Assembly: GCF_000499845.2 (NCBI RefSeq)
Contig: NC_023759.2
Span: forward strand, 22,654,909 to 22,718,908
DNA length: 64,000 nt
DNA from: Phaseolus vulgaris
Lineage: Eukaryota; Streptophyta; Magnoliopsida; Fabales; Fabaceae
Direction: 5' to 3'
Position 1 is the first letter of the stretch. Every line of letters starts with the position of its first letter. Under the pieces are notes generated by a model. The model saw nothing but the letters and a program-made list of their open reading frames with translations, was not told the origin of the DNA and searched no databases. Below, one piece after another: positions 22,398 through 34,104 of the stretch. The position numbers and the translations under genes are program-made.

Positions 22398-22629
22398 TAT
22401 AAGAAAATGATAAAAAAAATGGTAAGAAGAAGAGATGTTTCTTATTCTCTTATGTGTATTACATCACTTCATGCATAGGAAATATATAGGGAGTTTCTCT
22501 TCCCAAATTACAATCTAATTAGGTAGGATACTAATCATGAGATTCTATAATTATTAAATTAATTGCATATAATTGGGTACAATATCGTCAAATATTGCAT
22601 ATAATTTGATAATTATTATTTCCTTAATA
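22398..22629 (-). repeat. 5' LTR of C1 (232 bp)
   Basis: It matches 17733-17964 base for base as far as I can read. It carries TATAAG...TTAATA ends and is followed by the CTGTA duplication. Confidence 0.92.
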
Positions 22630-23489
22630 CTGTATGATTTCATTTAACCCTTTAGTCACATGTTTCAATCACAATTTCAGAAGACAAATTAGTGTTTTAC
22701 AAATTGAAATGCATATAAAGAGAATTACCTATTGTTGTGATGAAGCGCCCAACTTTTGAGTCTTTTCGTTCCCTCTAGTCACAAACTTCAATTACAATTT
22801 CATGAAACAAATGTCAAATTAGGGTTTCAGAAAGATTAATCAAAGAAATAAAAGTATGATTTTACATGAAAGTGAAAAGGAAAGAGAAAATAAAGTGAGA
22901 AGTATGGTAAAAAAAAAGAATGTGTTATGTGTACTGGAGAGAGAAAGTGGGAAGTAGGTACCTATATAGGAGAGAGAAAGTGGGAAGTAGAATACGTGGG
23001 TTATGTGTAGTGGAGAATTCATAAAATATGTTTCTTAAATCAATTTTAAAATTCTACAATTTTAATAAAAAAAGAATATCAGTTTAAATCAGGAACCAAA
23101 TCTCCACTCTCCTGCTAAGTGGTCCACAAAATATTACAAATATCTTTCATTTTTTATTTAATAGAGAAGAAGATCTTTAAAACAGAAAAGTAACTAATCA
23201 ATTCTCCACTCTCCACTCTCCAGTTAAATAATAACAAATAAAATAAACTTTAAAATTAAAAAATTATTTTATTAAATTTTGAAATTATAAAATGTCCAAA
23301 TAACCAAAATAAATTAATACAATAAATTATTAAGTAAAGATAAAATGGAAAAAAAATTAAGAGCAGTTAAGAGGAGAATAAGAAATGACACAATGACCAT
23401 AATACAATAATAAAATTAAATATTAATATAAGGATAAAATAGGAAAAAAAATAAGAGCAGGGGGAATCCCCTTTATATATAGGTATAGA

Positions 23490-25245
23490 TGTCAAATCAT
23501 TGTTTTCCTCTACAGTTTTCTCAATCATAACAACTGTTTCTTAAATAAATTTTAAAACTACTACGATAGTGGAAAGTAATTATGAATAATAAATGTAATG
23601 CACATCTCAAACAGTTCTTTCAAATTTAATATTAACTATTTTTTTAATTTTAAAATTTAAGTAATTATAAAATGACGAAATAACCAAAATAAAATATTAA
23701 TATAAAGATAAAATAGAAAAATAAATTTATACAACCAAAAACAGTTATAATGAGGAATTTCCTCTATATATAAGTATAGAGTATTGATAACTAAAATAAA
23801 TTAATAAAATAAAATATTTGTTAATATTTGTTGCTAGATAACTAAATAATTTATTTTGTAAATAAGGTTATATAATATTTTAATACTATTTTTTAATAAA
23901 ATTACAGTAAAAAAATTAAGTTAATTATAATAAGATAAAGTATTAATTTCAAGTGGAAAACATATGTTAAAATATAAATATACTGAGATTGAATAATAAA
24001 TTGTTACAAATTAAAAGTGATTAATTTTATAATAATTGCTTTAAAAAATATATTAAAATTGTAAAACTATTAACTAATTTTAGGAATTTTTTTCCTTTTT
24101 CTTATATATTTTCCATCTTTCATTCTTAAGATTTTGAATGTTTATACCACATTAATATTTGAAAAGTTAAAAAAAAATTGAATATAAAATAAATTAATTA
24201 GGATTAGTTATATAATTTTTCTTTAAATTATTATATATGTCACAATTGTTATCATTCAATTTTTTTTTCACATTTTGCAATCATAAATACACTCTTTAAT
24301 AATTATATAAATATTAGTCTTTGCAAGAGAATTTGAAAATTATAAATATTAAATATTTATATTTATTTTTAATTAGACAATTTAAAAATTGTAAATAATT
24401 TTTTTAAATAATATTATATAATTTTTTAATACTATTTTTTGATCAAAGTAATTAAAGTAAAGAAAAGTAAGTTAATAAATAATAAGATAAGCATAGAAGG
24501 GTATTGATATAATAATTTCAAGTAAATTTCATATTTGTTAACAATATTAATTTATCTGCAAAGAAATTTATGTGATATTTTTTTTATTATAAAATTTAAG
24601 AGAAAAAAGAGAAAAATATCTAAAATATGAAATTGATCAGTTTTAAATGTAAATGATAATATTATAAAATACTTTTTTTAACTAATTTCATAAGATTGTT
24701 ATTGTCTTTAAAAACTCACATATTACAACACAATAAAAATTAAAAATTTATAACTATTAATAAAACATGAAAAACATACTATCAATTTATTCCTAATCTT
24801 TATTCCTCTCTCAAGTTTTCTCTTTTTTCCTTATTAATTTTATTATTTTTTTTATGATATATCAGTTTTTCACAAAATGTGGGAAGTATGGTAAAAAAAG
24901 AATGTGGTAAGTAGGTACATAGGAAGGAAAGAGAGAGAAAGAAAGTGGGAAGTTGGGTAAGTGGTTTATGTGTTGTGGAGGATCATAAATAAATTTTAAA
25001 ACTACTACAATAGTGGAGAGTAATTAGAAATACAGAGTTAGCCAACAATATTTTTTGTTGCAGTACTTTATATTTAAGTAAGATAATCTAAGAAAAAATA
25101 TAAGAAATATAGTAGGAATATAAACTTAATTATACACCAGTAATATGCAGGTATGCAAACTTTAGAATAACATGAAATGGAAATTCAGCCTTTTTCCAAT
25201 ATTAACAAAAAAGTATGAGATTCAAAATCATGAGAATTAAAAGAA
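23490..25245. other. AT-rich DNA with repeated Helitron-like edges
   Basis: There is no gene. The part at 23640-23771 repeats the subterminal sequence found before 23489 (ATAACCAAAATAAA, GATAAAATAG, then a GGAATTTCC palindrome and TATATATAAGTATAGA). The stretch at 24880-25020 is a diverged copy of 22890-23060 (AGAGAAAGTGGGAAGT type). Confidence 0.6.
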
Positions 25246-25250
25246 AATAA

Positions 25251-26847
25251 TGTTGAAATGGTTGCTGCCCCTTCAAGACATGTGTTTGATGAAAACTTTT
25301 ATGTACAATTCATGTATATTTCCTTTTGCTTTAAGAATGTCTTAGGTAGTGTTTAGAGGTTGTTTAAGAGTAGGCTTTTTGCTGAGTAACTCACCTCCTA
25401 ACCACTGACCATGTGATAAGAGCAAACACAAAATTTCTTAAACTGTTTTTCACATGTTTTACAAAAAACATGTTTACTGCATAAAAATAAATTTGTTCTT
25501 TTCTAAATAAACAGATTCTTTTTTTAAACTGATGCCTTAGCTAAGTCTTGTAAAAATTAGATTTTGTGCATAAAGTATTTTGACTAAGTCTTCTACCTTT
25601 CAAAACGACTGTGTTTTAATAGTTAAGCTTTTTCTGTTATCGTTTTGAAAAATAAATCTATTCATCTATAAATGAATAGATTCTTTTTAGTCTGGTGCAA
25701 AGCTTATCTTAAACGGTTTTTAGTTTTTGTCCCTGCACCAGAATGGTTGACTAAGTCTCCTCACATAACAGATTCTCTAACTGCTTTTGAAAATAAATCT
25801 GTTCATTTTATTTTCAATATGTTCTTTTTATAACAGCTTTAACTGTTTTTCAAAAATCTGTTATAAGTTGGTTTTCTATAAAAAGAAAACTTGTTTCTGC
25901 GTTTAAACAAGAATCATACATTTGAGAAAACAAGTTTTACATCAGAGAATTAGCATGTGTTCTTGAAAGATTTCAAAAATCAAAAGTGTGCTTGTTCTTG
26001 TTTGGTTCCAAAGCTTGGTGAGAGGTGCTACTACTGTTTAAGCGATCTGTTCTACTAGTTTAAGGCAGATTTCTGCATCCTCTATCAGGTGTATTCGTTT
26101 TACATTTCATTTCTTGTAAAAGTGTGGTTGTAAACTCTTCTTGATAGGGTTTCTTGAAGAGTGTGTATGCTGAAATATGGTTTTTCAGCAAGTGTACCAA
26201 AGTTCTTGTAGGGTTCAAGAACAGTGGTGTTTGTGGTTGTTTGAATTGTGATTTAGTGAATTTCACCTTGGTTTAGGTGAAGACTGGATGTAGCTCAGTT
26301 GAGTGAACCAGTATAATTACCTTGTGTTCATTCTCCCTTAATCTCTGCACTCGAATTACTGCATATCTGTTAAAATGTCAAGAAATAAATCTGTTCAATA
26401 AAAAATAAACCTGTTCTTTCTGGGCTTATTTCATACTGTTCTTATTTTTTGGAAAAACTGTTTGATTCTGAAAAGAACATACATAATCTGTTAAAAGCCA
26501 CTGGAACAGATTGATTGTGATAGGTTACTCAATTAATTGTCAAGCTATCAATTGAACCTTAATCACTTGCTTAAAATTGAAGGTTGCTGTTTTGTGATTC
26601 ACTGGTTTTCTTTCTAATATCAGGGTGTGTGTGACTTGCAAATTAATCTGCATAATCTTGAGAATATTTTGGCTGATATAAACGTTTTTTTTAAACATTA
26701 ACAGTGCCAAAATAAATCTGTTCATTTTCAAATAAATCGATTTATTTTTTGTATACTGTGATAAATACTGATTCTGCGAGAAGTTTTTAAAAGGTCAATT
26801 CACCCCCCCTCCCCCCTCTTGAAACTTTGGCACTATTAAACCCAACA
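25251..26847 (+). mobile_element. Solo SIRE-type copia LTR, TSD AATAA
   Basis: The 1597-bp LTR starts TGTTGAAATGG and ends AAACCCAACA, with AATAA on both sides (25246-25250 and 26848-26852). It is the same family as the LTRs at 37427-56425 but inverted relative to them. A TATAAAAA box lies at about 25877. It is diverged from the array LTRs and so older. Confidence 0.92.
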
Positions 26848-26852
26848 AATAA

Positions 26853-27875
26853 TACCATTATTGTGGAATACTTTTATACTATATTCAATCCTCTCCACTC
26901 ATCACCCTTAAAAAATCAGACCAAACATTCCACGAATATGAAAATACATCAGTCAACCATGGTTGATGGTGCCTCATTGTCAAAATGGTCAATCACCGGT
27001 TCTTCAGATGCTTCATCATTAGTAGCCAGTGTTTTAGAAACAGGATGTTTTAGATGTTTCAGACTCAGATAGATTATTGTTGGGCTGAGCATCAACACCA
27101 ACAACTGGATCAACTTTAATATGAGGAGTCACCACCTGATCTCCTTTGAATATATCAACCATCATGTCTAACACCTAGAAGACAAAAGATACTAATTAGG
27201 AACCAAGGTCCAATTGCCTTCTCTTCCATGTAATTTGCTAACTATCATAATTGAGAATCAGTAATATACTAAATATAAAATAAGATAATAATAATGATTT
27301 AATATGACAACAAAAGTGATTACAGATCTAACTGAGACATTCTCTCTAAACTCATCCAAAAAAACGTTAAATATAGAAATAATTGTCTTACCTTGCATAC
27401 ACTCAAACAAAACACATGAATAAGCAAACAATCAAATCGGTGTTACGTTAATAATCATTTTTCCAAATTAATGGGGGTAAAGATGAAGGAATATAGTAGA
27501 ATGAGAAAAAGAAGAATAAAAGTGAAACCTGCTCCTGGAGGGTTCAAGCAAGCGAGGTCAGAATCGACCTGGTTGAGATTAGTGAAAGGGGTCGCGAAAG
27601 GTTGGGGAGAACAGTTGATTCTCCTTCACCTAGATCAGCTTCTCCATTTTCTACTTCTTCCACCTCCACTTGCTCTTCCAACAATTAAATAATCGAAATT
27701 ATATAGGCTTCTTTTGTGCTTCTTTTACACTCTCGTAAGAGAGCATTGAAAAGAGTGGAGGTTGATGAAAAGACAATTGAAGTAGTGGATGAGACGGTTA
27801 CTTTAGATTTTTTTAATAGTTGGTTATTGTAAATCGTTGTGTTTGGCCACTACTTACTCACGTTTCCTAATATTT
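26853..27875. other. AT-rich DNA with possible gene-fragment islands
   Basis: At 26950-27190 the minus strand can be read as an exon-like stretch after an AG (VLDMMVDIFKGDQVVTPHIK). At 27520-27690 a less AT-rich island has an open plus frame ending in SPRSASPFSTSSTSTCSSNN. I do not recognise either protein. They could be host-gene pieces carried by a Helitron whose 5' end lies at about 28117. Confidence 0.35.
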
Positions 27876-27895
27876 TCTCTCTCTCTCTCTCTCTC
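27876..27895. repeat. (CT)n microsatellite
   Basis: About ten TC units in a row are flanked by T-rich sequence. Confidence 0.9.
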
Positions 27896-28019
27896 ACTCT
27901 CATAATTTGAAGAGACACTCTCTCTTTAAGCAATTGATCTCAAAAATAAACCTTCTCTTTTAATTCAAAACTGTTCCTCCATTTATTCCAAATATTTTTA
28001 AAAAGAAGGAAATTATGCA

Positions 28020-28117
28020 ATAACCAAAATAATAAAATAAAACTAAATATTAATTTAAGGATAAAATAGGAAAAAATTGGAAATTTTTTTGAGAGCAGTT
28101 AAAGAGGTATAGGTATA
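28020..28117 (-). mobile_element. Helitron-like 5' end
   Basis: On the minus strand this starts TCTATACC after an A and continues with the same subterminal text as the end at 23489 (CCTATTTTATCCTTA, then TTTTGGTTATT). No matching 3' end was identified. Confidence 0.4.
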
Positions 28118-28246
28118 GATATTAATATCATTAATATTATTAATATTATTTATATTAATAATATTAATATTATTATTTATATTATCCATATCATTAATAT
28201 TATTAAAATAATTAATATTAATAATAATAATATTATTATTATCATC
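28118..28246. repeat. ATT/AAT-rich simple repeat, left flank of solo LTR
   Basis: It is related to 16290-16370. The homology continues on the other side of the solo LTR from 29071, so the LTR split one AT-rich block. Confidence 0.75.
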
Positions 28247-29065
28247 TGTACAGCCCTGGTAATCGGAAGTGATGACGTGGCACCAAGCTACAGTATAGGC
28301 ATGTTGACGAGACGCCAGGTTGGCAGAAGGGAAGGAGGTCGGGGGGCTCGTGAAGTCGCCAGTTATTATGTTGGCGTGCTCCGATCTCCAGCACACCAGA
28401 ACCGGCGGTCACCGGGTTAAAGATGAAGTCGCCAGATGTAAACTCAGGCGACCAACTGATTAGAGATCGCCGGAGCAAGCACATCGCCGAAGATGAAGGT
28501 GGTGCAGATTATGAAGGCGGCCGGCGAGACCACAGGGAAGGTGTACGAAGGCACCCTAACTCGCCAATCCCAGTAGAGATCGCGCTCCAAGTTAGCTATG
28601 CACTGGGCAGTACCATGCATAAGTAACTCAGCCAAAGGAGAGTCAGAAGCAGCACCCAAGTCAAGGAGGCTCCAGATGATGGCACGTGTACAGCTGGATG
28701 CGAGCCACGTGTCCAGGTCTGTAACTGCCAGGAGAGAGAAAGTGACCAGGTATTTAAGGGTTTCTCAACGAACTTTCAAGGTACGCACGTTCAGATTGTA
28801 TTCTTTACGCTTGCGAGTTCTTGAGCATACTGTGAGAGAGAACATTGCACGGTTCCTTGAGAGTTCTTGAGTATTTGCTCTTGAAGTATTTGGTGGTTCA
28901 GTCACTGACTTGGGCGTTGGAGTGCGATCGGCCGCAGCGGCGCCGCTCTGTTCTTTTGCAGGTTCTTGAGGTGGATCGTGACGAAGGACGGAGGTTGAAG
29001 CGGTGCACACGTCGATCCAAGTTTGACGAGGCAAGTTCCAACGTTCTGGTCAACAGGCAGGATCA
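28247..29065 (+). mobile_element. Solo Ty3/gypsy LTR, TSD TCATC
   Basis: The 819-bp LTR begins TGTACAG and ends GGCAGGATCA, with TCATC at 28242-28246 and 29066-29070. Plus orientation is shown by GTATTTAAGG at about 28751, a possible donor AAGGTACGC near 28780, CTGAC at 28905-28909, the conserved TTGGGCGTTGGAGTGC block, GGCGCC and CTGTTCTTTTGCAG ending at 28961. The ORFs inside are chance frames of its GC-richer sequence. Confidence 0.93.
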
Positions 29066-29315
29066 TCATCAATATTGTTATTATTATTAATTTTATAATG
29101 TTAATAATGTGTATATTTATTAGTTGTAATTATTATTTATAAATATTAGTTAAGATTTTATAATTATTTTTATTATAATAATTTTTTTTAATATTACGTA
29201 TATAATTATTATGATTAATATTTTTTATATTATTAAAACTATTAAGATTATTTATATTTATAATATTCTTAATATTGTTAATAAAAATATTATATTAATA
29301 ATTAATAATAATATT

Positions 29316-29609
29316 CAATTTACCTTTGGATATAGATTCATGGATAAAATTTGTGCATAATGTCAAATTTACCCATGAATAGAGATTTGTAGTTGATAAT
29401 TTGTAGGTAAAACTAATTTACTTACAGATTTAGATGTGTGGGTAATATTTTGTAGATAATGTTAAATCTATTTAGGAATTCAGATTTGTGAGTAATATCC
29501 GTAGATAATACTGAATTTACCTACGAATTCAGATTCGTGAAAAATATCCAAAGGTAATATTGAATTTACCTACAGATTCAAATTCATGGATAAAAATATG
29601 TTGGTAAAT
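29316..29609. repeat. Diverged tandem repeat of about 49 bp, six units
   Basis: Units have the form AATTTACCTACRGATTC, then AGATTCGTGG, then ATATCCGTAGGTAAT. Identity between units is low, but the register is kept. The motif resembles subterminal repeats of CACTA transposons. Confidence 0.65.
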
Positions 29610-29639
29610 CTTATTTTTTTTAGTATGAAATGAAAAGTT

Positions 29640-29942
29640 AAACATTAAACATATTTTTAAAATTTAAATCATATTACTAAAATAACTCAATTCAATTTTC
29701 ACTATCATCTTCAACCTTAATCTAAACTAATTTATTTCGGACCCCCCATTGATTAAAGATTATAACATTTTATATGGGTGTAAACCTCATGTTATAAACT
29801 GATTTTGTAAGATTGAATTAGACTTAAAGTTCACTTCTTAATATAGTACCTGAGTCATTTATATTCTATCCTAACAAGAGTTTGTTAGACTTATTAGGTC
29901 ACCCCCTATCAGACCGTTATCGGATTATCCATAAATATATAG
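29640..29942 (+). mobile_element. Possible TRIM-like LTR end with decayed PBS
   Basis: GATTTTGTAAGATTGAATTA and TTAAAGTTCACTTCTTAATA are followed by a text that looks like a damaged TGGTATCAGAGC site (ATAGTACCTGAGTC). I know this arrangement from small legume LTR elements. No partner LTR is seen, so this is tentative. Confidence 0.3.
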
Positions 29943-30265
29943 TGTACCTGTGTAGGGGAAAGGAGGACCCAGGTAACACAATTTGGTGATGTGTTGGTGC
30001 TTGTTGGTTATCCTCTGAGTAACTTCGGCCTTCCTTCTTTCACTATTGGACTCAAGTAGTCGGGGGTGTTCTTTCAGAGTAAAAACGTAGCTTACAACTT
30101 TGTGGAGGTTTTATTTATAGTGCTAGTTATGGGATTTCTTCATGATGGGCTGAATATAAGTTATTAACTGATACATCGTGATCCCTGATTAATAGGGAGG
30201 TGTGTTGTTTAAGGAATATCTATAATGTCTTTTAGTTAATTAATATTTGACTGATTTTGCAAAGA
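29943..30265 (-). repeat. 3' LTR of G2
   Basis: It aligns with 34956-35333 from TGTACCTGTGTAGGGGAAAG to ATTTTGCAAAGATG. It lacks a segment of about 55 bases that holds TGCACTCCGACGCTCAA in the right copy. The exact right edge is unclear because the homology stops without a recognisable PPT. Confidence 0.8.
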
Positions 30266-32385
30266 TGTTTTCCCAAAACAATTTCAAGAAAAACAAGGTT
30301 AGAAAATGGAACAAATATGGTGCTGTAATGGAAATTAAAAGACACTCAAATCACTTCAAGAAATAATACTTCCCTCAACCAATCTGCTATTGAGGTTTTG
30401 GTAACTCTCAAATGAAATATGTCAAAGCAAACCACTCTTTCACAAAGCCAAAACACCACAAAACTTAAAGAACAAGAAAAGACAATCAAGAAAAGGTGTA
30501 AACAAGAAAGACTATAGCAAAAGGTATACCAGATATATGACATACTCAAAGAATAGTGAAGAAAAGACAAGCAAGAAAAATAAGGTACTCAATTAAAGGA
30601 TGACACCTAAAAGAAACCTAAAGAAAAGCACTAGAATAGATGAAGAAAACAAAAAACATAACTACTGGAATTTTTTTGTAAATTGTGCGTGACTTTACAG
30701 ATTTATCTGGAACTGTATAATGCAAAATGGAATCTGAAAATTAAACCACAGAAAGTTCAAGATCTTATCTCAACAATGGCACTGGAATTACACAAAAATA
30801 TTGCGCCAATTAATTGGGATAAATTTTGTAAAATCACTGCCAGTTTACTGTATTTTTTGTGCCAGAATTACACACTGGACGTATTTCATTTATAATTTTT
30901 TTGTACTTGGAATTTTGATGTACTTCTTTTTTCTACTTTTTTATAACACTTTCAAGAACTCAAATCCAGAATTTCAGAAATTTTCAGTAATCACAGAAAT
31001 TGCAATAAATCGAAGCAGTCAGCACATTTTCAAGAAAACAGAGGAAACCTAACTGGAATGAAAAACAGAATTAAGAACTTCAAAAGACATAATAGAATTG
31101 ATGTTTCAAGAACTTGTATAGATCTAAAATGCAAGTAAGAACTCAAAACTAAAAAGAAAGCACCAAAGGATCAAGAAAACAAACACATAAAACTGCACTC
31201 AATTAAAAATCAAGAAACCAAAATTATCAACAAAAGGACTACATAGAATTGATAACATTTTTGGAGAAACATGACTTTGACAAAACTTATAGAGATTCAA
31301 AAATCAAAATGGCACAAACACAATGTAATAAGAACAAGAAAACAGCAAGAAATACCCTAAAACAGAAAGGTAAAGACAAGAATGTAAAGTTCTTGAATTA
31401 AAAGTGCCAAAACAATTCAAACATACACAAGAACACACCTAAGACTCATGATACCACATGATATGATTCCAATAACATGATGGAGATATGATATGACATG
31501 TTATGGATTTAACAAGAGTTGGAATATGATTAGGCACTTTTTAAGAATTGGATCAATGTTCTTAAACATTCAAGAACTCACCAAAACACAAGTAACCAAG
31601 CCAAACTCACATAGAAACCCATTTTGAACAACAAACCCATGGATAGAAACTCAAGAATACAACATATAACATTTATACCCATGGAGGACGTGACCAAAAC
31701 AACAAGAACAACCAATTTGCATCGATTAAAATTGAATATAAGTGCAGCAAATGAAAGAGGACATCATAAGGAAGAGATTGCACCAATTGAAAGTGCAAAC
31801 AAACAAGTAGAACAAAAATGGGTAATTTGGAATGAAGGGAAAATGGACTTATGTGGATGAAGCTCTTGGAATGTGCACGCCACTTGAAGGATGGTTGGCT
31901 TCAAGATGAGTGTTGTTGCCGCCACTTGAGAGCCCAAGACTTCACTTAAGATAAGACTAGAAGAGAAGAAGACACAAGTATCTCTCACAAATGTACAAGA
32001 GAAGCTTACAAGAGAAGCTTGAAAGGTTGCCTTCTAACTCCTATTCTAGCGCCTAAAGGAGTGTGAAGAGACACCTTTCTAGATTTTTCCTAAAACTAGC
32101 GCCTAAAGTGCTATACAATGGAGGTGTCTTTAAGGTTTCCCTCTTTAGCACATCCTAAAGCTATTCTATATTATTTACAAATTTATACAAAAAAAACTAT
32201 AAAGAGAGATATTAATTGAAGCCCATTCTTGAATGCTTGTAGTCTTCTTGTTGGCTTTAGGCTTGGTCCTCTCTTTATTTAATTCTTCTTTAATTTTTGA
32301 GAAGACTAGAAGGAAGAACTTTAAATGCTTGGGTGGATGGCCTCTTCCTCCATTAGTGAAATCCTCTCTTACTTGATCTCCATCA
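30266..32385. other. A-rich segment of unknown origin replacing the end of G2 pol
   Basis: The segment begins TGTTTTCCC and is rich in CAAGAA-type words. Its right third contains GCCGCCACTTGA and twice AGCGCCTAAAG. It may be an LTR of another family in minus orientation, as it starts with TG, but I found no matching end or duplication. No convincing coding frame exists. The ORF at 31624-31860 looks like chance. Confidence 0.45.
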
Positions 32386-32798
32386 CGTTGGTGCGTGGCC
32401 CTTTCGTTCTTAAGGTCGAACAACATGACCTCGTAATGGAAGTTGTCCGAGTCGTTCATAAAGGCCCTCTTATCTCTGTCTCTCGTGTGCATCTAGATTT
32501 GATTGTATCCTGAGTATGCATCGAGGAAACTGAGAATATGGTGGTCTCTTGCACCATCAACTAGTTGGTCAATGGTTGGCAAAGGATAGGAATCTTTGGG
32601 ACACGCTTTATTAAGGTTAGTGTAATTCGCACACATCCGCCATTTGCCGCTAGATTTCTGAACCATGACTACGTTAGCCAACCATGAAGTGTAGTGTGTT
32701 GTTTTAATAAATCTGACTTTCATCAAATTTTCTATTTCTTGTTGGGTGACTTTGTGTCTTTCCTCCCCCAATTTTTGCTTTATCTGTGGACTGGTCAT
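32385..32798 (-). pseudogene. G2 reverse transcriptase, N-terminal half
   Basis: Motifs in order are SWLANVVMVQKSSGKWRMC, LNKACPKDSYPLPTID, LSFLDAYSGYNQI, then after a frame break a decayed KRAFMNDSDNFHYEVM and DLKNERATHQR. Homology stops before the YVDD box, so the active site is missing. Confidence 0.85.
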
Positions 32799-33630
32799 GC
32801 TTCTATGTAAACAGACAAACGATGTGTGATGATTTCTAAACTCACGCCAGGCATGCCGATGGTAGTCCAGGCAAAAAGGTCAATGTTATTCATTAAAGTT
32901 GCGCGAATGGTCTTGAAACCGTTCAACTTTAAAGACGTTCCAATGTACGTCTTAGGTTCATATCGTATAGAGGTAATGGTTGAAGGTCCTCGCCTGCTTC
33001 CATTCGGGCATCGTCTAGTCGGGGGTCTAGGTCTACAAGTGTGACCATGTGTTTTCTTTATTGTTCTTGGGAGTATTTCTCCGTTGATCGCTCCCGTCTT
33101 CACGGCGACCGACCGCGTGGCAGTGATCTGTTTAAACGTCTGATAGGTTCCACCTTCAAACTTGCTACATAACATTCCAAAGCAGGTTTTTGGTCAACGT
33201 GAATTGTTGCAATGTCGCTGGTCGCAGATGTAAATTTCATCGCTAAGTGTGGGGTGGAGACTATTGCTCCTAGACAGTTGATAGAGGGACATTTGAGTAG
33301 TATATTATATGAGGTGTTCTCATTGACCAATAGATACCTGAACTTAATGGTTTTGCTGAGACATCCTTCGTCGCCGACCATAGTGTACAAATCAATATAT
33401 CCCCTGGTGTCCTCTCGTTCGCCCGAAAACCCGACGATTTGCTTGTCATAGGGTTGAATTTCAGTTTTGGGGATTCGCATCTTTTGGAAAGTCTTCCAAT
33501 ATAGAATGTCCAGCGAGCTGCCCTAGTCGATCAACACTTTGGTAATTGCAAATTTATCTATATTTATAGTGATTACCATAGGGTCATCTTGTGCTGGATT
33601 TATTGCGGTGAAGTCTTCATCCGTGAATAT
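32799..33630 (-). pseudogene. G2 protease and linker
   Basis: The protease active-site region reads GSSLDILYWKTFQKM, with a TAG at 33523-33525 directly before GSS. NENTSYNILLKCPSIN is the flap-side block. The linker continues to HLSVYIEA near 32795 with frame changes. Confidence 0.75.
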
Positions 33631-34104
33631 GATCGGGGGCATGCGTTGTTACGGTCGAACTGGCGTAGAGTAGACCGACTGAATGGCTTTGAGGTGTTTC
33701 TTTCTTGTTGAGTTTGAACATCCGCCCCTTGCAAAGCCTCCTGCTATATAATGGACATCTCTAGGAATGCCAAGTGATATAGAACCGACGATGCTGTTAA
33801 TGACTTCCTGGACTTTGCGTCTGGTTCTATTATTTCTATCAGGACTCTCACTCCGTTGTCTGGTTCGTCTGACCGGGCTTTCACTTTGTCTACGTTGAGT
33901 GGGACGTGTACAGTCATCTTGGCGACGTGGGTTTTCTCGTCCGGTTCAGTCGTGATGTTCGTTAGGGTTTTTTTTTTATCTCTTTATGACGATCGACGGT
34001 ATGTGGAGGAGTCGGTTTTGATGAATTGACGAAAGTGTCCCGCCTGGAGGAGTTCCTCTATTTTTTCCTTTAATGCTTGGCACCCCTCGGTTGTGTGTCC
34101 ATAA

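Larger units (their letters stand above)
17733..22629 (-). mobile_element. Ty1/copia retrotransposon C1, gag-less, TSD CTGTA
   Basis: It has two 232-bp LTRs, an iMet-type PBS inside the right LTR, a PPT inside the left LTR and a perfect 5-bp duplication CTGTA (17728-17732, 22630-22634). By eye the two LTRs are identical, so the insertion is recent. Yet gag is almost absent and pol has frameshifts at homopolymers near 18345 and 20660, a deletion near 19230, a TGA at 20622-20624 and a nested gypsy LTR. The short LTRs and RT motifs suggest an Ale/Retrofit-like lineage, but this is uncertain. Confidence 0.93.
16548..23489 (-). mobile_element. Candidate non-autonomous Helitron interrupted by a copia element
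   Basis: On the minus strand the right end starts TCTATACCTATATATAAAGG after an A, and the left end finishes GTGTTCCCGCTAG before a T, fitting Helitron rules (5' TC, 3' CTRR, insertion between A and T). A short ACACA/TGTGT stem precedes the CTAG. Without the 4.9-kb copia insert the element is about 2.0 kb and has no Rep-helicase. Similar 5' ends occur near 23771 and 28117. The end assignment is inferred from motifs only. Confidence 0.4.

Noticed and set aside
28423..29090. Several open frames of 67-90 codons
   Set aside because: They lie inside a solo LTR with a clean TSD and overlap on both strands, with no recognisable domain.
31624..31860. ORF of 78 codons that might be a small host gene
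   Set aside because: A-rich chance frame without family features, inside the block inserted in G2.
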